Assembly (NCBI GenBank): GCA_977006965.1
Contig: OZ345354.1
Coordinates: 3,410,001 to 3,474,000, forward strand
DNA length: 64,000 nt
Direction of reading: 5' to 3'
Source of the DNA: Phymatolithon calcareum
Lineage: Eukaryota; Rhodophyta; Florideophyceae; Hapalidiales
The notes beneath the pieces are model-generated. The model saw only the letters and a list, made by a program, of their open reading frames with translations. It was not told the DNA's origin and ran no database searches. The number at the start of each line of letters is the position of its first letter. Within the stretch, counting starts at the first letter, position 1. The translations under genes were made by a program, and so were the position numbers. This document shows, piece by piece, positions 58,216-64,000 of the stretch.

Positions 58216-58361
58216 TACGGTCTTATCTGTAGAGCACTACTCCTCTTGGTCTTCGTGCACAAAGGAAATTGTTTCTAGAGTGAACGGCGGACAGTAAATA
58301 AATTGTCCGTTACAATTTTTTATTGGCGTCTTAGCTACATTTGAGTAATTTAGGAGCCGTA

Positions 58362-58851
58362 TCAGACAATGTTTGTGTGAGCAAGGTTCCGATGCTTAGA
58401 GTCTGTGTGATATCATTTCCTTGTAACTTACTGAGTGCACAGCTGTTATATGCCTTTGGAGAACATCTTGAAAGGAGAATTTTAAACCGCAGTTTTCGCA
58501 CACATGCGGTCTCTGCCAAGATGCACAGATTTGATCTGAAAAAGAACTCACACGTAGTCAGAATTACGAAAGAAAAGATACACAAAAGATTTTGCGAACT
58601 GAAATTAGTCCGATGTCCGATTCCCGCTGGATTCCGATTATCTGCAGAATACTTACATGCTTATTCAAGTTTCCCACCGCCGCGTATGACAGTGGGCACA
58701 AACTGCATTTTACAGGCAATGTTTTCGTGATATTGATATCCCTCACTGCACCAGAGCCACTTTTGTCTTCGTTCACGAGAAATTGAATGCTCATCTTATG
58801 GGGCACAGGGACGCTCGGGAACTCAATGCTGTCGGAAGCGTTTGCAGACAT
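58362..58851 (-). pseudogene. Three-exon C2H2 zinc-finger gene (copy C)
   Basis: Minus strand. Exon 1 (58,851-58,657, 65 codons) ends at the first His of finger 1 (CSLCPLSYAAVGNLNKH), donor GTAAGT. Intron 1 is 121 bp (58,656-58,536, acceptor TTTTTCAG). Exon 2 begins IKSVH, completing H-x4-H, then loses one base before finger 2 (CENCGLKFSFQDVLQRHITA, VH), and has a donor GTAAGT. Exon 3 is mostly deleted; only SKHRNLAHTNIV and a TGA at 58,364-58,362 remain. This copy has both splice sites of intron 1 intact and so best documents the split finger. Same subfamily as copy E. Confidence 0.75.
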
Positions 58852-59159
58852 AATCTTCGGAAGAAGAGAACGATGGACAATTCTTATTCAGAACTGAAGT
58901 CACTTATCTTGCCATGAAGAATATATATAATATTGCTCAGAAACTGAATCTACTCAGACTGGAAAAGAAGAATAGGAACCTTGTATGATTGGTTTTAACG
59001 AGAGCACATATACGCAGTTCTAAAACTGAATGCACTTTTCAAACGTCAACGGTGTAATAATCTAACGTGCCTGTATAGATTTGAACGCTTCGCAAACGGT
59101 TTTCTGCACTGAATGCAACGGCAGGCTTTCTTCTTCTCGTGAAAGCAGTGCCCTCCGTC

Positions 59160-59575
59160 TTGTGTCCTTTCATGGAATTGGATCGCGCTGTGGGGCATAT
59201 AGTGTCTATTGTGTAAATCAGCAAGAGCACGGTGCTGCAGAGGTCAAAAATAAGTGACTGATTGTAACATTGGAACGAAATCGAGGCGATGATCGAGACT
59301 TATATCACCGTAGTGTAATCATTGATCACACTACACTTGTTGAGGAATCGATTATAGGGGTGTAGATTTGAAGCAAAGTGTTCGTTGAGCAATCGATGAT
59401 GGGGGTGTACAATTGAAGCAAATATCCGTTGAGAAATCGTGGTGTATAATTTAAGCAAATGATCCGTTAGGTCATTGATGATTGGGCTTTAGACGCAAGT
59501 ACAGTTACCGGAATGCTTTTGGCCATGCTATCAAGAGGATAGTTCAGGGACGGCGGAGTTCCAGTCAGTGGCGGG
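59160..59575 (+). repeat. Segmental duplication (right copy) with 45-bp minisatellite
   Basis: Partner of 57,840-58,215. The 45-bp units start at 59,340 and include shortened 44- and 38-bp versions. Confidence 0.8.
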
Positions 59576-59741
59576 TACTACTGGTACATGTCCCGTTTTT
59601 ACGCACCCACATGTTCAGGAATTACGGTGATTGACTATTTCCACACTTAAGAATTTGTTCTCCCTATCTCTGCGTCGTTTAACACTCTGCAACAGAACGC
59701 TCTGCGATCTGATGGTCATGGAAGCCTCTTCCAGAAACAAA

Positions 59742-60189
59742 ATGAGCTTAAATTTTATTTTGAACACTCCAGTCCTGTCTTCTCGAATAATATCTTCTTC
59801 CGGAGTCGGAAAGCACTTTTCGAGATCTCAATTTCGTTGCCCTTTTTGTCCAATCCGCTACTCTAAAAGGTGTAATATGAACAGGCATGAAATTAACTGA
59901 CTGGTGTTTCATGCTCTAAACAGGTGATGGAGATACACTTCAAAGTGAACCAATATGCTTGCATGATCTGCGGAATACGGAATCGATCGCCATATATCTC
60001 GTGTACACGAGGTAAATGAGTTCGTACTGCAAAAATCCAAACCCGACAGTGTCGCTGGACTAACATATGTTTTTTCAGGGGAAAACTAAGACGGTTTATG
60101 TCTGCGATATTTGTCATGGTAGCTACCTTGACAAAGCCCGTTTGTTTTCTCATATGCATAGTGCACACGGAGATTCTACTTCAAAATAA
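59742..60189 (+). pseudogene. Three-exon C2H2 zinc-finger gene (copy B)
   Basis: Paralogue of copy A about 2.7 kb away. Exon 1 (59,742-59,888) ends at the first His of finger 1 (CPFCPIRYSKRCNMNRH), but the donor is GA instead of GT and intron 1 is only 35 bp. Exon 2 starts at 59,924 after CTAAACAG with VMEIH, completing the finger, then has a deletion that breaks finger 2 (CMIC ... HISRVH in another frame). Donor GTAAAT at 60,012. Exon 3 (60,079-60,189) encodes finger 3, CDICHGSYLDKARLFSHMHS and AH, and ends with TAA. Confidence 0.72.
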
Positions 60190-60683
60190 GTAAATGCGAA
60201 TTGAGGCTTGACAAAGATTCCACCTCTTGTGCAAAAGGAAGCCATGACATAGCATTCGAGCACGTTACAATCCAAAGAGTGCAAGCGCCTCTAAACGTTC
60301 TCACATACATAACTACTTGATTACTTAAAAGGAAAGTTGTTACAGTGAACGAAAATCGTACTAACAGATAGTCCTCAAGATGTAGCTGGAAATAAGCATA
60401 GATCTGTTCTTAGACAAATGGCATGCTCAACTGATGGAGTCCATACGCAGAGCTGCTTCATGTTACACCTCTACGAACTTCAGGATTCTTCACCGTGCTG
60501 CAGACTGCCCTAAGAGGGAAGACAAGAGACGATACGGCTTGAAAAAAAGAGACCGTTCGCCGGGGAGAACAAAGCGAGGTGATACAAGTCATTCGTGTAA
60601 CGAAAAGGGAGGAAAACATTGTTTGTCCAACAATAGACGAAAGAGATGAATTGATAAGGGGAGAAAAAATAGGATATTGGCCC

Positions 60684-60895
60684 GAAGTAGAACCCCCGAC
60701 TTCGGACAATGCGGGGAAGTTGAATCCCCCGACTTCAGAGAGTGCGGGGAAGTAGAACCCCCCGAAATCAAACAGTGCGGGGAAGAAGAACCCCCCGACT
60801 TCAGAGAGTGCGGGGAAGTTGAACCCTCCGACTTCGGACATTGCGGGGAAGTAGAATCCCCCGACTTCAGACATTGCGGGGAAGTTTAGCCCCCC
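60684..60895 (+). repeat. 33-bp minisatellite, six to seven units
   Basis: The unit AAGTTGAACCCCCCGACTTC plus a 13-base end finishing in GCGGGG is repeated with few changes; the first unit is 32 bp. A length divisible by three leaves both strands open. On the plus strand it reads an 11-residue repeat like VEPPDFRECGE (60,677-60,889). On the minus strand it reads EVGGFYFPALS inside a longer frame (60,928-60,458). I do not call either a gene. Confidence 0.85.
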
Positions 60896-61129
60896 GTCTT
60901 CGGACAGTTCCAATATGTAGGTGTTCATGTGGGAATGGGAGTGATTAGTTGGGCTTCAGGGTTTCAAAAGTGCTGATTGCTCTGCAAAAAGCGGGGCAAT
61001 AATGAAAATGTTTCTTTAACTGAAGCATGTAACCACTGACGCATCTCCCTCTCGGATCGCAGATTTGAAACGGGGAATGTGCTGTGCGGTGAAGTACCAG
61101 TTTAACAGTTTCCGCAGGTGATGCAGTGT

Positions 61130-61451
61130 AATGACCGTTAAGATTGTGTTTCATAGTTCAGGTGCGCTGAAGTGCAACGACCGTTAGGATTGTGTTTCAT
61201 AATTCAGGTGTGCTGAATTGTAATGACCGTTAGGATTGTGTTTCATAATTCAGGTGTGCTGATGTGCAACGACCGTTGGAATTGTTTCCCCTAGTGCAGG
61301 TGTGCTGATGTGTAATGACTGTTAAGATTGTGTTTCATAAATCACGTATTATGAAGTGTAATGACCGCTAGGATTGTGTTTCATAATTCAGGTGCTATGA
61401 GGTGTAATAACCGCTGCGTTTTTGTTTCATAATTGAGGTTTGATGGCACGT
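61130..61451 (+). repeat. 46-bp tandem repeat, seven units
   Basis: Units start AATGACCGTTAGGATTGTGT and are exactly 46 bp each; a more diverged unit may precede. The last unit overlaps the left arm of the inverted repeat at 61,409. Confidence 0.9.
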
Positions 61452-61815
61452 ATAATGCTGTGTGTAAGGGTTAATGGCATGTATAACGCTGTGTGTAAGG
61501 TCTATATCAAAAGCGTGGCAGAAGGGACTTTACATCGCGCCACGTAGTCCACATGCTGTCATGCACTGCAAACGCTGGGGGTCTAGGGGTCTCCCCAGCG
61601 TCATCCTCCCTGGCCGGTCCAGGAGTTTTCTGTGGCGTTTTTTAGGCCCATTTCTTGCATCTCAGACTATCAGAGAGTACTTAGCACGGTGAAAAGTCCC
61701 TTCTGCCACGCTTTTGATATAGACCTTACACACAGCGTTATACATGCCATCAATCCTTACACACAGCATTATACGTGCCATCAAACCTCAATTATGAAAC
61801 AAAAACACAACGGTC
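61409..61815. repeat. Long inverted repeat, about 123-bp arms
   Basis: 61,409-61,531 matches the reverse complement of 61,693-61,815 with about five differences. The arms contain two copies of a CTGTGTGTAAGG block. The loop (about 160 bp) has its own GC-rich palindrome, CGCTGGGG...CCCCAGCG. It may be a foldback element or a MITE; no target duplication was defined. Confidence 0.88.
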
Positions 61816-61932
61816 AACCACTGCGCTTCCTCCCACGGTGCCTTCCGCACCTTACACCGTTCAGATCACTGACTCTTCGCGAGCTCTGTGTATTCCCTTT
61901 CATAAAGAGGCCATGTAAACATTCCTAAACAC

Positions 61933-61941
61933 TATATATAT
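61933..61941 (+). promoter_or_regulatory. TATA box candidate for the double-RING gene
   Basis: TATATATAT about 75 bases before the ATG at 62,013. Confidence 0.4.
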
Positions 61942-62012
61942 ACAGTCCCCGATATTACGAAGTGCTCACCAATTCTCAGAGGTCAACTTCCCACCCACAC
62001 ACGGTCCCAACC

Positions 62013-62800
62013 ATGCCGCGCCGCTCTCAACCCCGGCGAGATCCGTATGCTTGCCAGTTCTGCTCATTGGCCTGCAGTCCTGGAGACGTGGTCGCAATTC
62101 CACCGTGCGGTTCCTTGGCAACGGTGATCGCGGCCAGTCGAATACTTGCGCCCCGTGTGGAGTGCGCACCAATCGAGGCAACACCGCCATTGAGCTCGAT
62201 TATGATCCCACCGATACCGCTGGCGAATTAGAGTACGCTCCTGCTCCGGTCCGTACCCCGTGGAACAGCCACGTCATTCCACCCCCGCGCACACTCCGCC
62301 GCTCATCACGTCTCAGCACGGCGCCCTCGCCGCCGCTTCCTCCACGTCTCCCGGTCCCCGTTGTTCAGCCGGCTCCTGCTTCCGCTTCTTTCGGCGCTCC
62401 TGCCGGCCCCGTCACTCCGGCCACCGTGCCCCGCATCTCCCATCCGAGGGAATGCGCAATATGTGCCGATAAGCTCGCGGGTACCGTGTCCACAACGCCT
62501 TGGGAACACGTGTACCACTAAGAATGCATCGCTAAATGGATCGTGCATGGCAGTTATGGAGTCAACAAGTGTCCGCTGTGTTCAAGGTTTGTCTCTACCG
62601 GCTATTTGCGCCATGATGAAGGATACGTTAACAACTTTGCACCCGCTGAGGAACGCAAGAACGTATCAACCGTTTCCGCCCTTGAAACCTCTCGCTACAA
62701 GAAGAAGAGCGAGAAGAAGAAACGAAAGATGGATAGAAGGACGAAGAAGCGCCAGCGTGAGAATCCTCCGGGCGATTCTGTGGCCTCTTCTACAGTTTAA
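62013..62800 (+). pseudogene. Double RING-H2 gene, copy 3
   Basis: Starts MPRRSQPRRDP like copy 2. RING 1 begins CQFCSLACSPGDVVAIPPCG, but the His of CGH is Ser, and a frameshift near 62,120 leads to the last pair (NTCAPCG) in the frame of the rest. A Pro/Ala/Ser-rich linker of about 90 residues follows. RING 2 reads CAIC ... TTPWEHVYH, TAA at 62,519-62,521, then ECIAKW and CPLC; the third Cys is Trp. After the shared GYVNNF comes a Lys/Arg-rich tail (KKKSEKKKRKMDRRTKKRQR), a possible nuclear signal. Probably once an E3 ubiquitin ligase. Confidence 0.7.
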
Positions 62801-63090
62801 GCACTCGTATAGTTTCATATAATTTCACTTCAGTAGTTTCTAATGATTTTTCAAATAAATTGTCTTTCTCGAAATTCTCAGCAATATTATCTAACTTCTT
62901 CTCTTTTGATTTTGTCCAATAACACAACTCTTCATATGATACCCATTTCATATTTTGGTTTTGTCTTATGCTGTATGTAAAGTCTGTGTGTATAACGCTC
63001 TGTATACACATCGCTTTGTTTTCATATACACAGCTTCATACTATCAGCGCCCATCGCAACCCCAACCAACGTTTAGGACTGATCAATTTA
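62801..63090. other. AT-rich spacer
   Basis: A minus-strand frame of 73 codons (63,011-62,790), Lys/Glu-rich, is present without recognisable motif. No other feature. Confidence 0.4.
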
Positions 63091-64000
63091 ACCTTATAAA
63101 CAACCAATCAAATGTGTCTATTTCGTTGAGATGGGAGCTAGTGGTGGAGACGCTCTTATCACCACACTATCATATGATACACACTGCATTCAAGAATCTG
63201 AACACAGGATTCCGCCGTTGTGGGCTGTCGGGGTTGCACCAGCTGTTTCCAGTTTTCAACGAAGGGACTAACAGGTTAGCGATAGTTACCTGCCTAGTAA
63301 CTATGAACAAGGCCACTTCGAGCTCCTTTCCCCACCGCCCAGCCATTGCATTGGTCGGAAACCCGGGCGCTGGGAAGAGTACTCTCCTTAACGGACTTGC
63401 CGGAAGTCCACAATTCAGAAGCGGCCCCAGCATATGTGACGGGCTGACGGAAGTTCTTCAAGCTCATTCGGTGAGAAACCTGACGCTGTACGACACCCCC
63501 GGCCTCTGTGATGTCTCGAGAATCAAGCAAGCAGGCAAAGAACTGGACAAGTTACTCGCCGAAAATGTCGCGTTAAAAATTGCGTTCGTTGTTACTTTGG
63601 ATGAAGGCCGAGTGAGATATAGCGACACTCTCACCATCAAGCTCGTACTCGATTCTATCTCCGTGGATACCAACGACCGGTTTGGGGTGATAATCAACAA
63701 GATGGGAGACCATGTTAAAGCCATATTGCGAGACAACCCGGAAAAGGAATGTAGAACCCGTGTAGTGCTCACGGGTAGTCGGAGCACAAGCCACTGGTGC
63801 TACGTTCCAATGGAGTATTCTCTTGTCGGGGCAAAAGATCGATGTCACAGGACGTTGGAACTGAGCCTCTTACTTCTTGGTCTTCCTGTTACAAAGCCGT
63901 TGTACGCCATGGTTTCCAGTGTTGAAACGCAGAACTTGGAGAAGCTTCTGGAGGCTGAGGAGGTTCGAGCCAGAGAAGTCGAAAACTCCAAGGGAGAAGA
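63090..64000 (+). repeat. Segmental duplication of the GTPase locus (partner of about 591-1510)
   Basis: Similarity to the left locus starts at about 571/63,070 and continues to the window edge. The 5' flank is conserved as well as the coding part, so this is a DNA-level duplication. Confidence 0.9.
63303..64000 (+). CDS. GTPase-coiled coil (probably Sel1) protein, partial at the window edge
   Basis: Starts at ATG 63,303 (MNKATSSS). G domain: Walker A GNPGAGKST, Switch II DTPGL (intact), INKMGD near G4, then the beginning of the coiled coil (LEKLLEAEEVRAREVEN). There is no stop or frameshift up to position 64,000, in contrast to the left copy. It differs from that copy at scattered residues, mostly third-codon or conservative changes. 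By comparison with the left copy the gene should continue into a Glu-rich coil and Sel1 repeats beyond the window. Confidence 0.85.
   Translation, partial: MNKATSSSFPHRPAIALVGNPGAGKSTLLNGLAGSPQFRSGPSICDGLTEVLQAHSVRNLTLYDTPGLCDVSRIKQAGKELDKLLAENVALKIAFVVTLDEGRVRYSDTLTIKLVLDSISVDTNDRFGVIINKMGDHVKAILRDNPEKECRTRVVLTGSRSTSHWCYVPMEYSLVGAKDRCHRTLELSLLLLGLPVTKPLYAMVSSVETQNLEKLLEAEEVRAREVENSKGE

Noticed and set aside
1-64000. tRNA, rRNA or CRISPR array
   Set aside because: No cloverleaf with a GGTTCGA-type T-arm, no rRNA-like segment, and no regularly spaced identical repeats with unique spacers; the tandem arrays are contiguous minisatellites.

Overview
This is a eukaryotic nuclear window made almost entirely of repeats and decayed genes. 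The evidence is short GT-AG introns that interrupt conserved protein motifs, Ty3/gypsy and Ty1/copia retrotransposons, PIF/Harbinger, Merlin-like, MULE-like and TNP2-like transposase remnants, two tyrosine-recombinase (Crypton-like) elements and several minisatellites. Base composition is mixed, and there is no bacterial gene packing. The host cannot be named with confidence. The transposon mix, the DUF6818-like remnant and the sparse short introns would suit a red macroalga or another non-animal, non-plant protist lineage; that is inference only.

Layout. 1-7.4 kb: a gene for a G domain, a coiled coil and Sel1 repeats, split by a nearly complete 5.2-kb Ty3/gypsy chromodomain element with 235-bp LTRs and a perfect 5-bp target duplication. 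A second copy of the GTPase, undamaged as far as it goes, runs off the right edge (63,303-64,000). 8.4-18.2 kb: a LINE-like tail, a frameshifted Ty1/copia element with an LTR-like insertion in its pol, a DUF6818-like pseudogene and a Harbinger transposase remnant. 19.4-28.4 kb: small orphan ORFs, an unidentified decayed gene, a Merlin-like remnant and a Ulp1-like protease next to a FAR1-like zinc domain.

28.8-36 kb and 57-62.8 kb hold two multi-copy families. One encodes two RING-H2 domains joined by a Pro-rich linker (about 29, 32 and 62 kb). The other encodes three C2H2 fingers in three exons (31, 35, 57, 58.5 and 60 kb, plus fragments) and is accompanied by 33-bp and 45-bp minisatellites. 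36.6-38.8 kb and 54.4-56.7 kb hold two related tyrosine-recombinase elements, each with a companion gene ending in a GCR1_C-like domain. 40.3-42.9 kb is a large decayed transposase. 46.1-48.0 kb holds one of the few long open frames, an orphan of about 448 residues, and just upstream of it lies a cluster of near-perfect hairpins (48.28-49.13 kb).

How the parts relate. Most genes carry nonsense or frameshift changes that can be read by comparing paralogues inside the window. The likeliest functional genes are the GTPase paralogue at the right edge, the 46-48 kb orphan and possibly the small coiled-coil ORF at 50.1-50.5 kb. The most original structures are the C2H2 family with an intron lying exactly between the two histidines of finger 1, the minisatellites that accompany it, and the paired recombinase and companion genes whose relative orientation differs between copies.
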